In this document: one piece after another, positions 45,206 through 54,150 of the stretch
Position numbering within the stretch: position 1 is the first letter of the stretch
How the letters are laid out: every line of letters begins with the position of its first letter
Source: Lysinibacillus sp. BPa_S21
GTDB lineage: Bacteria > Bacillota > Bacilli > Bacillales_A > Planococcaceae
DNA length: 64,000 nucleotides
Direction of reading: 5' to 3'
NCBI RefSeq assembly: GCF_023337795.1
Contig: NZ_JALIRS010000014.1
Coordinates: forward strand, 1 to 64,000
Made by a program: the position numbers and the translations under genes
The notes under the pieces: generated by a model
Databases searched by the model: none
The model's input: the letters and a program-made list of their open reading frames with translations, nothing else
Told to the model about the DNA's origin: nothing

Positions 45206-45390
45206 GTTACTCATCCCTTTCCACTTTCGCTTCTATCTTAGGTAAATATTCAACCTCTGCTTATGTTCTTGCGGTTTAACTTTTGCGTTGGTTAAATCGA
45301 TATTGAATACTGATAAGTTGATTGCTAATCGTAATTCAGTTTTTGAATTTGATTTTTGGATTTGTAAAGTACAATCGAAAACCTATTTAG

Positions 45391-45548
45391 TTATTCGCTG
45401 CCTTCTAATCGAGTTGGTAGTTTATCATCGTTCTCTATAATATACATTGCAACTACTTTCTTCACGAGACTTTCAAGTGATACAGCACATTGATTTCGAG
45501 TTATGTTATCAGCTACTTCATTAAACTGTTTTAATAATGTTTCAGCTG
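45391..45548 (-). pseudogene. Truncated 3' end of a phage gene
   Basis: The open piece LLKQFNEVADNITRNQCAVS continues to a stop at 45391 and looks like a genuine helical C-terminus. Its 5' part is cut off where the integrase fragment on the other strand begins, marking a deletion junction near 45540-45555. Confidence 0.4.
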
Positions 45549-45952
45549 CATGGAATGATATAAATTTCAAAACAAACGAAATTCGTATTAATAAAACTTT
45601 GTCACGAGGTTTAAAAGGCCGCCTTTTAGTAAAACCGCCAAAAACAAAAAAATCCATCCGTACAATCGAGATGGATCAAAAAACAATAGATATTTTAAAT
45701 GAATGGAAAAAAAGACAAAAACATGATTACTTTAAATTAGGCTATAACACATTAAAACCAGACCAACTTGTATTTAGTAATAAGTACAACGAATATTTGC
45801 AGCTCGCCATTCCACAAAAATGGATGCTGTCGGTCCAAAAAGAACGTTTAGGACATAGCAATATCAATACAACTTTAAATATTTTCACTCATGTTACCAA
45901 AAAAGCAAAAGGTGAAGCAATTCAAAAATTCGCCAACTACATTAATATCTAG
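45546..45952 (+). pseudogene. Phage integrase (tyrosine recombinase) fragment
   Basis: About 135 codons of the catalytic domain: WNDINFKTNEIRINKTLSRG and PPKTKKSIRTIEMDQKT at the start, and LGHSNINTTLNIFTHVTKKA near the end. The N-terminal half is missing. The stretch with the HxLRH box is deleted in frame between LSVQK and ERLGHSN. The usual nucleophile Tyr position reads Phe (NIFTH for NIYTH). It lies beside attR, as expected for the phage integrase, but cannot be active. Confidence 0.88.
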
Positions 45953-45959
45953 TTAGTTT

Positions 45960-45989
45960 GAATACGATTTTGAATACGGTTGAATACGA
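45960..45989 (+). repeat. Arm-type repeats near attR
   Basis: Three GAATACGR octamers at 45960, 45972 and 45982. They match the pair at 41262-41281 near attL. Confidence 0.6.
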
Positions 45990-46078
45990 CTTAGTGAAGT
46001 TTCATGCAAGCTGTAAAAGTGAAAGTTCATTGATTTAAAGGGATTTTGACACTCATTGAGCCTAGATGAAACAGTGTT

Positions 46079-46101
46079 GTCAGACATTGTTTAGTCTGGC
46101 T
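46079..46101 (+). repeat. Right attachment repeat (attR)
   Basis: Identical over 23 bases to 41173-41195. A terminator (46121-46150), probably the original one of the acylphosphatase-like gene, lies just outside. Confidence 0.88.
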
Positions 46102-46456
46102 CCTCCTTTTTGGTTAATGAGGATTGGGAATAAGCCCAGTCCTTTTTATTTTCCCTTCCATAAATAAACTCCTATCGTCTTTTCCTCTATATTCCCTCTA
46201 TTGAAAAATTAGTATCCCTTTACCTCCCTATTACCCAATTTTTAATTGTATAACCCATTTTGGAAGTTTCAATCAAAAAATGAATGGGAGGACTTTATCC
46301 ATAATTTGATTTTCCAATAGTTCTCTGCCACTTTTAAATACTGTTTATGATTATTCTATATTTCCTTGTTTAATCATAAAATAGAAAAAATTTGACTAAA
46401 TGAAGAAAATGGAAAAAAGAATTGTCTGTTTAAATAAAAAAACGGGGGTGATTCAA
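46102..46456. other. Intergenic region right of attR
   Basis: 355 bases with the terminator at 46121-46150 (GGATTGGG / GCCCAGTCC, then TTTTT) and no supported gene until the ribosome site at 46442. Confidence 0.5.
46121..46150 (+). terminator. Terminator outside attR
   Basis: GGATTGGG pairs with GCCCAGTCC across a 5-base loop, followed by TTTTTATTTT. It probably ended the acylphosphatase-like transcript before phage insertion. Confidence 0.75.
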
Positions 46457-47164
46457 ATGAAATTTATACAAAAATTAAGTGTGATCGGACTGTCATTATG
46501 TATATTGAGTATCGTTTTTTCATCTACCAGCATGGCAACAAAAATCGATACAGAAGAGTATCTGAATTCAGTCAATCAAAAAATCAAAAATGAAGTTCCT
46601 AATTACAAAAGCGATTCCGCCAAAATAGTAGCACAAGAAACAAAAACGGTGATGATTAAAACTGAAAGAGATGATAAATCATTATTAGAGCAAAAATCAA
46701 AAGAATTTGAAGAAAAAATGAAAATCGAGCAAAAAGCCTTTATTGAAGAAGGATTGAAAAAAGCAACAACGCTGCAAGATGTAGAAAAAGTAAAAAGTGA
46801 AGCAGCTAACTTATTAAATAAAGAAAAAGAATTGTTTAAAGAAGAAAGCGAACAATATGTAAAAAAAGTGATTGATACGGAAAAAGTAAACTTAGCGATG
46901 ATTTCAAGTTCATATAAAACGGTTATGGATGACTTTTTCACCTTTAAGAAACACAAGTTTTATTACTATGATGTAACTAAAAAAGAATTTGTTCCAAATA
47001 ATAAAGTAAGTGCAACAGACGAGGTAAGAGAATTTGAAAAAAAACACCAAGAAGATACTATTTTAAAAGATAATCCAATCAACAACTTCATTCTGTTCAT
47101 TTTCCTTGGATTGTTATGTATTATTCCTCTTCTCATATGCAATCGACAAAAAAACAAAGCATAA
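46457..47164 (+). CDS. Secreted, C-terminally anchored coiled-coil protein
   Basis: 235 residues from the ATG after GGGGGTG. A signal peptide (about 1-28) precedes a charged, Glu/Lys-rich helical region (about 55-150) of coiled-coil type. A final hydrophobic helix (about 210-228) with a basic tail CNRQKNK would anchor it in the membrane with the bulk outside. There is no LPXTG motif. The family was not recognised. It ends in a strong terminator. Confidence 0.65.
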   Translation: MKFIQKLSVIGLSLCILSIVFSSTSMATKIDTEEYLNSVNQKIKNEVPNYKSDSAKIVAQETKTVMIKTERDDKSLLEQKSKEFEEKMKIEQKAFIEEGLKKATTLQDVEKVKSEAANLLNKEKELFKEESEQYVKKVIDTEKVNLAMISSSYKTVMDDFFTFKKHKFYYYDVTKKEFVPNNKVSATDEVREFEKKHQEDTILKDNPINNFILFIFLGLLCIIPLLICNRQKNKA

Positions 47165-47178
47165 GCTTTGTTTTTTTG
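47151..47178 (+). terminator. Terminator
   Basis: AAAACAAAGC pairs with GCTTTGTTTT (47151-47160 with 47165-47174), overlapping the stop codon, with a T-run. Confidence 0.9.
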
Positions 47179-47992
47179 CTTGCCTTTTTTCATTTTATTG
47201 GACAATTTAATTTTATCTATTAAATGAGATGTTGCCTGTGGGACAACTCATAATTTGAACTAAAATATTGTTATTTTTTCCTAGTACTGCTTCCTTTTTC
47301 TACTTGTTGTAGTTGTTACTGCTTGGTCTCATTTCTCTTTTCATCTATGTTTTATTTAGTTGCTACCGCATTTAAAAGTAATTGTTTGTTGCGATCAGAC
47401 ATTATACGCCATTCTTTAACCGTTACTTTCATTTGCCTCCACTTCCTTTCAAATGTATGCTCCTAAACACTGTATGCAATCGTTAGCGAATGTAAAACAC
47501 CTCCGCATTGATTAATAACAATGCGTGTCTATTTTTTATTAAAAAAGTAGTCTAGCCTTTACGGCGGGCATGATTGCCTTGTCCGGTTAGCCAACCCTTC
47601 CTACAAATGAATTCTAGTTTTTATCGAATCATATGTGTAAAGGCTCCTTGTCAAGTCGCAATTATTCACACACTTATATAGAAAAGTAGTTAACCATCAT
47701 CGAAAGTGTACATGCTTAAACGAGCAAAAATGTACATTGTTATTTGACATTTACATTGATAAAATTTTGTTCAACTTTTTCTTATATTCAATAGAACCGA
47801 TAATCATTCCATATTCTTATTAATTTTTCTATTTTATTCACATTTACCCTTCTAGCCAATAAAACGACTGGACATTCTCTATGCTTTTGTCCTCTACTGC
47901 TCAAAATTCATTTCCCTATGTACAATAAAAAGCCACACCTTGTTAGATGTGACTTTGGATAGTATTCGTCTGGATCCATACATCGATCCGTT
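47179..47992. other. Long intergenic region
   Basis: 814 bases. A 26-codon frame on the minus strand (about 47370-47430, MKVTVKEWRIMSDRNK) has GGAGG three bases before its ATG, too close to be convincing. A perfect 7-bp hairpin (47504-47510 with 47519-47525) is followed by TATTTTTTATT. A GC-richer block at 47551-47600 stands out from the AT-rich surroundings and was not identified. Confidence 0.4.
47927..47955 (-). terminator. Terminator of the AlkD-like gene
   Basis: AAAGTCACA pairs with TGTGGCTTT on the minus strand, followed by TTATT. The same hairpin, nearly base for base, ends the VOC gene at 49788-49819. Confidence 0.8.
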
Positions 47993-48700
47993 TTAACACC
48001 TTACATACTTACGTTTGAAACCGATTCTCCCTTTATCTACTTCTTTTTGAATACTTTCAAAAGCATTTAGAAGACTAGGTTTTTTCTTGTCCCGTTTGAC
48101 TTCTACTATTCCTATTTCCTTTGCGGTCTCAACAGCCTTTTCATGTAATGGTACATATGAAATCCTCACTGTGTATAGAAAATTATTCATAGCAGACTTC
48201 GTTCTTTCTGGGGCATCATGAATAGAACTTTTCACAATTTCCAGCATATTAGAAATCTTACTTTCGGAAAATTCATGGTCTTTTCGATTCCCTAAAAGCC
48301 AGCAGTAGCAACTCCAACCCGCTGACATTTTTAGCTCGTCGCCGCTTGCAATCCATTTATCAGCAACGTCTTGTGCAATAGCTGACTCTGATAATGTTAC
48401 CGCCACTACATAATCAGACAGCATATAAAAATACGCTGCATCCATCCATCGATCAAAATCGGATTCAGTCATAGCATTTGGATCTGCAATAATGCCTGCA
48501 AAATACATTGCATCATAATTACCTGTAGCGTAAAGCTCTTCAGCTAAAAGTTGATTTATTTTTATCTTCTTTGCAATAGGTTTCATCACTCCTGTTGCAA
48601 CACCAAAAAGAGGCTCGTGCGCACCATTGGATATATACATTTTTTTAGTTCGTTCTTTACCTAGAGATTCAAGCTCCCTCATAATTGTTTCGAAATCCAT
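47993..48700 (-). CDS. DNA alkylation repair (AlkD-like) protein
   Basis: 235 residues from the ATG at 48700 with GAAAGGAAG upstream. It consists of helical repeats of the HEAT type, as in the AlkC/AlkD glycosylases. EPLFGVATGVMKPIAKKIK near residue 30 and the MSDFDRWMDAAYFY-like stretch (ESDFDRWMDAAYFYMLSDYV) near 105 match the family. These enzymes remove alkylated bases such as 3- and 7-methylpurines. Activity here is inferred. Single gene. Confidence 0.85.
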   Translation of the reverse strand: MDFETIMRELESLGKERTKKMYISNGAHEPLFGVATGVMKPIAKKIKINQLLAEELYATGNYDAMYFAGIIADPNAMTESDFDRWMDAAYFYMLSDYVVAVTLSESAIAQDVADKWIASGDELKMSAGWSCYCWLLGNRKDHEFSESKISNMLEIVKSSIHDAPERTKSAMNNFLYTVRISYVPLHEKAVETAKEIGIVEVKRDKKKPSLLNAFESIQKEVDKGRIGFKRKYVRC

Positions 48701-48968
48701 AGTCCTGTACTTCCTTTCTATCATTACCTTTATAATTTTAATTAACTTGCTATTCACTTCTGCTGCCTACTGAAAAGCCCTGTCAATTTGGTCTAATTAA
48801 CGACGCCACTCCCTGTAAAGTCGTACTATACGAAATTAAGCTGCATATTTGCACATATTATTTTCATCGTATAAAAAAATTAATTTTTCTATGCCGATAT
48901 AGGATATATATCGCACTCACTTTTGAAAACTATACATATTATACAGGAAAGAAAGGAGGAGAATTAAT

Positions 48969-49088
48969 ATGTCTCAATATTGTGGTAACCGTGGTGGCTA
49001 CGGCGGTGGTTCAGCGTTCGCGCTACTTGTTGTACTATTCATTCTTCTAATTATTGTTGGTGCTGCTTTCTTCTATAATTCATATTAA
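48969..49088 (+). CDS. YjcZ family sporulation peptide
   Basis: 39 residues: MSQYCGNRGGYGGGSAFALL, then one hydrophobic helix and FFYNSY at the end. The Gly/Tyr-rich start and single C-terminal membrane segment are the YjcZ/YczN pattern, found in endospore-formers. GAAAGGAGG precedes the ATG. CATATTATA about 30 bases upstream fits the SigK/SigE -10 pattern, without a clear -35. Its molecular role is unknown. Confidence 0.85.
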   Translation: MSQYCGNRGGYGGGSAFALLVVLFILLIIVGAAFFYNSY

Positions 49089-49158
49089 TATTTCTATCAT
49101 AAATCATATCTATTAATCCATAACAATACAAATAATCCTATACCTCTATTTCTTTTCT

Positions 49159-49190
49159 AAGGGTCACTTTTCTCAGGTGACCCTTTTATT
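49159..49190 (+). terminator. Terminator of the YjcZ-type gene
   Basis: AAGGGTCAC (49159-49167) pairs with GTGACCCTT (49177-49185), followed by TTATT. Confidence 0.88.
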
Positions 49191-49351
49191 ATTCATTACA
49201 CAAAGTACTATAATCCACTCAAAACATCCACTGGACTTTACAAGAAAAAGAAAAGGCCATACCCAATTGGATATGACTTTGCACGTTACTTTACTTTTTC
49301 TATTATTGCCCAAATTAACATTGCAGAAATGGATGAGACAACCTACCATAT

Positions 49352-49585
49352 TTATTCAGTCGTTAATATCCCAATCGTTTTACTGCTTTTACAGCTAAGA
49401 CTATTTGCTTTAAATTTTATACTCATTGAAAGCATCTGCAACGTACTTAATTCGTTAGCCAACTTATCTAATTCAACTAATCCTTCCCTTTGTAAATGAC
49501 TAATTTCCAATTCAAGCTGTTTTAGTGATTTTTGAATATCTTCTATATTTTCCTTGTATTTCTCTAAAACAATTTTAGTATCCAA
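49352..49585 (-). CDS. Small coiled-coil protein, uncertain start
   Basis: 77 codons. A leucine-spaced helix (YKENIEDIQKSLKQLELEIS and on) dominates. The start at 49585 is a TTG with only a weak GAGATA upstream, and the open frame extends about 35 codons further without any standard start. The 5' end may have been lost. Family unknown. Confidence 0.35.
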   Translation of the reverse strand: MDTKIVLEKYKENIEDIQKSLKQLELEISHLQREGLVELDKLANELSTLQMLSMSIKFKANSLSCKSSKTIGILTTE

Positions 49586-49787
49586 TATCTCAATTTTATT
49601 GTTTGTATGTTTTATGACTAACTCATCCTTTCTACTTACAAAGTCATCTTTATGGCTAAATTTTTAGTTACATGAGATATTGAAAATCACCTTTGCACAT
49701 GTAAGTTTTTAAAGAATTGGATTTAATTAACACCATTATAATGTTGTTTAACTTATTTAACAATCTTATTTTCAATTAATCGAAGTT

Positions 49788-49819
49788 AAAAAAAGTCACA
49801 CCTTGTTAGATGTGACTTT
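49788..49819 (-). terminator. Terminator of the VOC gene
   Basis: AAAGTCACA pairs with TGTGACTTT (9 bp), and seven T follow on the minus strand. Nearly identical to 47927-47955. Confidence 0.85.
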
Positions 49820-49836
49820 CTGTAACATATATCTAT

Positions 49837-50193
49837 CTACATAAATTGTAAATACTCTAAAACATTCCCGAAAGGATCTCTGAAGCTAATTACTTTTCCT
49901 GGAGGGCAATCCATCGGCTCATCTACAATGAACTCAACATTATGTTCTCTTAACTTATTAACTGTTTGATGAATGTCATCTGTTTTTAAAGCTAAAACCA
50001 CGCCTAAGAAATCTTTAGAAATAGAATTAGATTCTTTTGATTCCTCTAGAACTAATGGTAAATCACCATGAACGAGTGTTACGATTTTAGGTCCGTATTG
50101 TTTGTTAACTTCAAAACCTAGAACAGTAGTGTAAAAATCAATTGCTTTTTCGATGTTAGGTACATAAATGCTGATAACACAAACTTGAGTCAT
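49837..50193 (-). CDS. VOC family protein
   Basis: 118 residues, a single glyoxalase/bleomycin-resistance module. It opens VISIYVPNIEKAIDFYTTVL and closes ISFRDPFGNVLEYLQF, the usual paired signatures, with a Glu ligand near the end. Substrate and reaction are unknown. AGGGGGA precedes the ATG. It stands alone. Confidence 0.85.
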   Translation of the reverse strand: MTQVCVISIYVPNIEKAIDFYTTVLGFEVNKQYGPKIVTLVHGDLPLVLEESKESNSISKDFLGVVLALKTDDIHQTVNKLREHNVEFIVDEPMDCPPGKVISFRDPFGNVLEYLQFM

Positions 50194-50859
50194 AATTCAT
50201 CCCCCTATAATTCGTTTAAATACCTGTTATTCACAATTATAGAATGTTCAAAATTATCTTTCAACTACGAAGGTAAATAAAAGTCAAAGGTACTTATCAA
50301 AATTAAAGATCGTACGCACTCCTATACCAATCATTATGTTAACGGGATGATGTGTCACCATTTGAAAAATATAACAAAAGGTATTACTATTTGATTTATA
50401 TATATTCTAGATGGAATACATTTTAAATAATACTAAAATGATGATAGACAGGATGAATTTAAAATCAGAAGAGTTGGGGTTTGCCGCCCAATGATTATGT
50501 TAGCAAATTACCAAAATGCTTAAGGCCGTTTTTATTACTGAAACTTAAATTCAATAAGTAGAATCTTTAGTTGTTAATACCCATCTATCTATTATGCTGA
50601 TAGATGGGTATTTTATTTCAATGAACCGAATGATTATTCGTAGGAAAAAATTAAGTAGACTTGATAGAGACAAAAAGGTAAAGAATTTTTATAAAAACTG
50701 TAACGAATCAATGAAATTTTGGATATATGAATGATTAACTTTTTAAGTAGCTTGACTTAAAAACATGCCGTTTTCTTATATTGATCAACCGACCGAACTT
50801 TATTTGGGGTTTTTCAAGCTATTTAAAGTAATCTAATTTCATTTGAAGGGAGGTAAACT
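50194..50859. other. Intergenic region with an orphan terminator
   Basis: 666 bases. A perfect 13-bp terminator (50577-50589 with 50599-50611) faces rightward although no intact gene precedes it. Degenerate pieces of the dispersed repeat (TGTTAACGGGATGATG near 50337, AAGGCCGTTTTTATTACTG near 50521) are present. No coding frame was supported. Confidence 0.5.
50576..50616 (+). terminator. Orphan terminator
   Basis: ATACCCATCTATC and GATAGATGGGTAT with a 9-base loop and a following TTTATTT. No gene ends nearby on the plus strand. Confidence 0.8.
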
Positions 50860-51357
50860 GTGAATAAAAATAATATATACCAAGAATACGGGGATTTTGT
50901 TTTTAGATATTTATTGACTTTAACTAATAAACATCAAATTGCTGAAGAGTTAACTCAGGAGACATTCTATCAAGCGATTAAGTCTATACACAAATTTCAT
51001 GATGATGGAACTGTGAAATTTTCTACATGGCTATGTTCTATCGCAAAAAATGTTTGGTTACAAGAATTGAATCATGATAAAAAAAGACATCAACTAACAG
51101 AGTCATTAAATGATATGAAAACATTAACCTCCAACTTAGAAGAAGAGTTTTTTAGAAATGAAGATAAGGTAAATTTTTTTAAGCAAGCTCATCAACTTAG
51201 TGAAAAAAAGCGTGAAATACTCTACTTACGGTTATTAGGTGATCTTTCTTTTAAGGAAATCGGCTCCATTGTTGGAGAAACTGAAAATTGGGCAAGAGTT
51301 ACTTTTTATCGTGCAAAACAAGAATTAAGAAAGGATGTTATCAGATATGAACCATAA
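50860..51357 (+). CDS. ECF-type RNA polymerase sigma factor
   Basis: 165 residues from a GTG with GGGAGG upstream. Region 2 (about 5-75, with HQIAEELTQETFYQAIKS and STWLCSIAKNVW) and region 4 (about 105-160, with LSFKEIGSIVGETENWARV) are complete. It overlaps the anti-sigma gene by 11 bases, so the pair forms a unit that senses an envelope signal. A promoter was not identified with confidence. Confidence 0.92.
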   Translation: MNKNNIYQEYGDFVFRYLLTLTNKHQIAEELTQETFYQAIKSIHKFHDDGTVKFSTWLCSIAKNVWLQELNHDKKRHQLTESLNDMKTLTSNLEEEFFRNEDKVNFFKQAHQLSEKKREILYLRLLGDLSFKEIGSIVGETENWARVTFYRAKQELRKDVIRYEP

Positions 51358-52030
51358 TATTTTTAAAGATTTAGTACCCAGCTATATAGAAAAGTTGACT
51401 AGCGAAGAAACTACTAGACAGATGGAAAAACATATGATGGAATGTGAAGAATGCAAAAAATATGTAACGGAAATGCAAGAAGGTCTTTTTGTAGATAATA
51501 CACATGTACATAATAAGGAAAAGGAAAATATTGATTATTTTAAAAAGGTGCGTTCTAAAAATAGAAGAAAAATTTTTATGGTCGCAGGATCCTTACTTGC
51601 TTTCTTTATTATTTTATCTATGAGTTATTATTTTCTTTTTGTCCATATGTGGATAGCAGATGAAAATAATGTGGAAAAAAACATTCAACAAAATGGAACA
51701 ACAGTTACCTTGACATACCAAACGAAAAGTAACAACCGATACCTTTTAGCTGTGAAAAATTCAAGGAATAATAATTATACAGATGATATTATCATTTATG
51801 AAAATTGGAATATTTTAGCCGATAAAAAACTGAATTTATTTTCTGAAGTAGCAATGTCCTATAAAGACGGTGTTAACATCACTTACACTTTCTTAGATGA
51901 AAATACTTTATTACTCAACAACGGCGAAAAAAAACAATTAACGGATGCGGACAAGATAACAATTCAATTTAAAAATAATACCGAAGAAATAAAATTAAAA
52001 GATCTCTATAAATTCAAGAACGTCGATTAA
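51347..52030 (+). CDS. Zinc-finger anti-sigma factor
   Basis: 227 residues from the ATG inside the end of the sigma gene. The N-terminal anti-sigma domain has the ZAS motif HMMECEECKKYV (His-x3-Cys-x2-Cys) near residues 29-40. A membrane helix follows at about 78-102 and then an extracytoplasmic domain of 125 residues of unknown fold. It should hold the upstream sigma factor inactive until a signal arrives from outside. Confidence 0.88.
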   Translation: MNHNIFKDLVPSYIEKLTSEETTRQMEKHMMECEECKKYVTEMQEGLFVDNTHVHNKEKENIDYFKKVRSKNRRKIFMVAGSLLAFFIILSMSYYFLFVHMWIADENNVEKNIQQNGTTVTLTYQTKSNNRYLLAVKNSRNNNYTDDIIIYENWNILADKKLNLFSEVAMSYKDGVNITYTFLDENTLLLNNGEKKQLTDADKITIQFKNNTEEIKLKDLYKFKNVD

Positions 52031-52062
52031 GGAAGCATTAGGATCATTAACGATTAATTATG

Positions 52063-52107
52063 TAAGCGTATTTTGAGAATAAACTCTCGAATACGCTTAT
52101 TATTTTT
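52063..52107 (+). terminator. Terminator of the sigma/anti-sigma operon
   Basis: TAAGCGTAT (52063-52071) pairs with ATACGCTTA (52091-52099), extended by TTGAG/CTC, and followed by a T-rich run. Confidence 0.85.
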
Positions 52108-52416
52108 AGCAAGAAAACTGATGGCGAGGAATCAACAACAGATGAAAAAACAATACTAATGTTTGACCTACCACTTGTGAAGAATGCGCTAATCACATTG
52201 TGAAGATCGGCAATTGGCCATTATAGATGTAATAGCAAGATCTGACTTCTTTTCTTCCTAAATAAAAGCAAAGGAATTTCTTGTTCTAATGTAATATCAT
52301 TGAGAAACTTTACAAATAGCAGTAAAATTTATGTAAGGTTTCATTTTTCATTGAAACTTTATGTCGATTATTTCGTATAAGAATATAGACATATTTAAAT
52401 GCTAGGAGGAAGAAAC
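52108..52416. other. Intergenic region ahead of xpaC
   Basis: 309 bases with no gene seen. The right part carries the SigW-type promoter at 52352-52379. Confidence 0.5.
52352..52379 (+). promoter_or_regulatory. SigW-type ECF promoter of xpaC
   Basis: TGAAAC (52352-52357) and CGTATA (52374-52379) are 16 bases apart, an exact match to the SigW pattern TGAAAC-N16-CGTA. The operon should respond to cell-envelope stress. Confidence 0.85.
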
Positions 52417-53067
52417 ATGCTTAGTGTCGGAAAGTTTTTCTCTAGACATACCGCTAGCTTCTTAATTTCTCTCTCTACTGTTTCTATTACAGCCATAGCA
52501 GCAAATCCAGGATTCTTCCTTGGTGGATTATTGTTTGCTGGAACATACGCTGCGAGTACTGCAGTGTTGAAATATAGACAGAAAAAGAAATTCATGCAAT
52601 TAGTAGGTATAACAAAAGAAGAATACAAACATATTGAAACACAACTAAAAGCAGCCAATAAACACATACAAACATTAAGTCAAAACTACTTACGTGTACG
52701 TTCTGTTTCTGCATTTAAGCAATTGCTCGAAATGACACGAATTTCAAAAAATATCGTAAAAATTGTTAAAACAGATCCGCAAAAATTTTATAATGTAGAA
52801 CAGTTTTTTTATGCACACCTCCCTTCTGCTGTAGAATTAACAGATAAATATACGATGTTATCGAGGCAGCCTGTGAAGGATAAGGAAATTCAAATTACAT
52901 TATCACAGACACGAGAAACACTTACTGATTTAAATGATACGATTCAGGTTGATTTAAAGGATGCGCTTTCCAACGATATCGACCATCTTCAAATGGAAAT
53001 CGAATTTGCGAATCGCTCCAATAGTAGACGAAAAGAACGATTGGAATGGCGAGGCGATGATAAGTGA
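52417..53067 (+). CDS. xpaC: XpaC-like protein (5-bromo-4-chloroindolyl phosphate hydrolysis)
   Basis: 216 residues from the ATG after TAGGAGG. Two hydrophobic segments near 16-33 and 38-56, then a helical cytosolic part with MQLVGITKEEYKHIETQL, typical of XpaC. The family name comes from a hydrolysis phenotype; the true biochemical role is unknown. It overlaps the TelA-like gene by four bases, as in the xpaC-yaaN pair of Bacillus subtilis. Confidence 0.88.
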   Translation: MLSVGKFFSRHTASFLISLSTVSITAIAANPGFFLGGLLFAGTYAASTAVLKYRQKKKFMQLVGITKEEYKHIETQLKAANKHIQTLSQNYLRVRSVSAFKQLLEMTRISKNIVKIVKTDPQKFYNVEQFFYAHLPSAVELTDKYTMLSRQPVKDKEIQITLSQTRETLTDLNDTIQVDLKDALSNDIDHLQMEIEFANRSNSRRKERLEWRGDDK

Positions 53068-54131
53068 CAGCAAATGAACACGCATTTCAATTAAATACAC
53101 TACAAGGTGTTTCCCCCCTTGTGCAATCTTATTTAGAAACAACTACAAATAATGAGGCGATGGCGACGTATGAAACGCTATCGCCTCTTGCACAAAGTCG
53201 TGCACTTCTATTTGCCAGTCAGCTCGACCTGACAAACTTCGAGTCAATCCTGTCTTTAGGGCAAGATTCACAACGATCAGTATCTCAATTTGCCGATCGA
53301 ATGCTTGCACAAGTAAAACAGAAAGACGTCTCAAAAATCGGTCAAATGCTAGACTCTTTAATGCAAACGTTAGATCGTGTAGATCCTAACGCATTAGAGC
53401 CAAAAAAACAGTCCTTTTTTAAAAAAATGTTTGGAAAAATTGAACCTACTGTGAAGCAAACATTAACGGAGTTTGAACGTATTAGTATCCAAGTAGAGCG
53501 AATTGGTGTTCAGCTTGAACGTGCCCAGCTGCAAATGATAAAAGATATAGAAATGCTAGAAGGACTTTATGGACATAATAGAGGATTTTTTGAAGAGTTA
53601 GCGACTGCCATTGCAGCAGGTCAAATGAAGAAGCAACAAGCTATTGAGGTGGAGCTTCCTGAAAAAGTGATGCATGTACAGGCAAACAAACAGCCACTAG
53701 CTATCCAACAGCTTAATGACTTTGCCGCTCAAATTGAACGTCTAGATCAACGTATTTATGACTTACAAGTATCGCAACAGGTTGCCTTACAAACCGCGCC
53801 ACAAATACGCATGATTCAGCAGTCCAACCAAACACTAGCTGAAAAAATTGAATTTTCTATCGTCACCCTTATTCCACTTTGGAAAAATCAATTAGCTATG
53901 ATGTTATCTATGCACATGGATCATCACTACGCGCAACTTGAAGAACGATTATCTCGTACAAACGATCGTTTCACAAGCCCTTCCTTTGAACAACAAGTAT
54001 CAAAATTTAGAGAAACACAGCATGAGCTTAAAACAGCAATTAAAGACGTCTTTGCTCTTCATACAGCTACCGAACAAGAAAAACAGCATCTGCAAGAAGT
54101 AGCTGAATTAAAGAATACAAAGCAATCATGA
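53064..54131 (+). CDS. TelA-like toxic anion resistance protein
   Basis: 355 residues from a GTG overlapping the xpaC stop. The whole protein is predicted helical, with the TelA family segments KQSFFKKMFGKIEPTVKQTL near 110 and IVTLIPLWKNQLAMMLSMH near 265. TelA proteins are linked to tellurite and envelope stress tolerance; the mechanism is not known. It works with XpaC in one SigW-type transcript and ends at a good terminator. Confidence 0.9.
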   Translation: MTANEHAFQLNTLQGVSPLVQSYLETTTNNEAMATYETLSPLAQSRALLFASQLDLTNFESILSLGQDSQRSVSQFADRMLAQVKQKDVSKIGQMLDSLMQTLDRVDPNALEPKKQSFFKKMFGKIEPTVKQTLTEFERISIQVERIGVQLERAQLQMIKDIEMLEGLYGHNRGFFEELATAIAAGQMKKQQAIEVELPEKVMHVQANKQPLAIQQLNDFAAQIERLDQRIYDLQVSQQVALQTAPQIRMIQQSNQTLAEKIEFSIVTLIPLWKNQLAMMLSMHMDHHYAQLEERLSRTNDRFTSPSFEQQVSKFRETQHELKTAIKDVFALHTATEQEKQHLQEVAELKNTKQS

Positions 54132-54150
54132 TTCTGTTTTTCCAACAATT

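Larger units (their letters stand above)
41173..46101. mobile_element. Prophage remnant inserted at the 3' end of the acylphosphatase-like gene
   Basis: A 23-bp perfect direct repeat (41173-41195 and 46079-46101) bounds about 4.9 kb. Inside are a P27-type terminase small subunit, an HNH nuclease gene with a stop, a zinc-ribbon phage protein, an integrase fragment next to the right repeat, and GAATACG arm-like repeats near both ends. Genes for capsid, tail, repressor and replication are missing, so the element has been reduced by large deletions. The leftward gene order HNH-terminase is that of cos-type siphophages. Confidence 0.88.

Noticed and set aside
45391-45657. 88-codon frame on the minus strand as one gene
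   Set aside because: Its 5' part is antisense to the integrase fragment; only the 3' part looks like a real phage gene end.
46603-46956. 117-codon frame on the minus strand
   Set aside because: Antisense shadow of the coiled-coil protein gene; low-complexity composition.
47370-47430. 26-codon peptide MKVTVKEWRIMSDRNK...
   Set aside because: GGAGG is only about three bases from the ATG and no terminator follows; kept as a note only.
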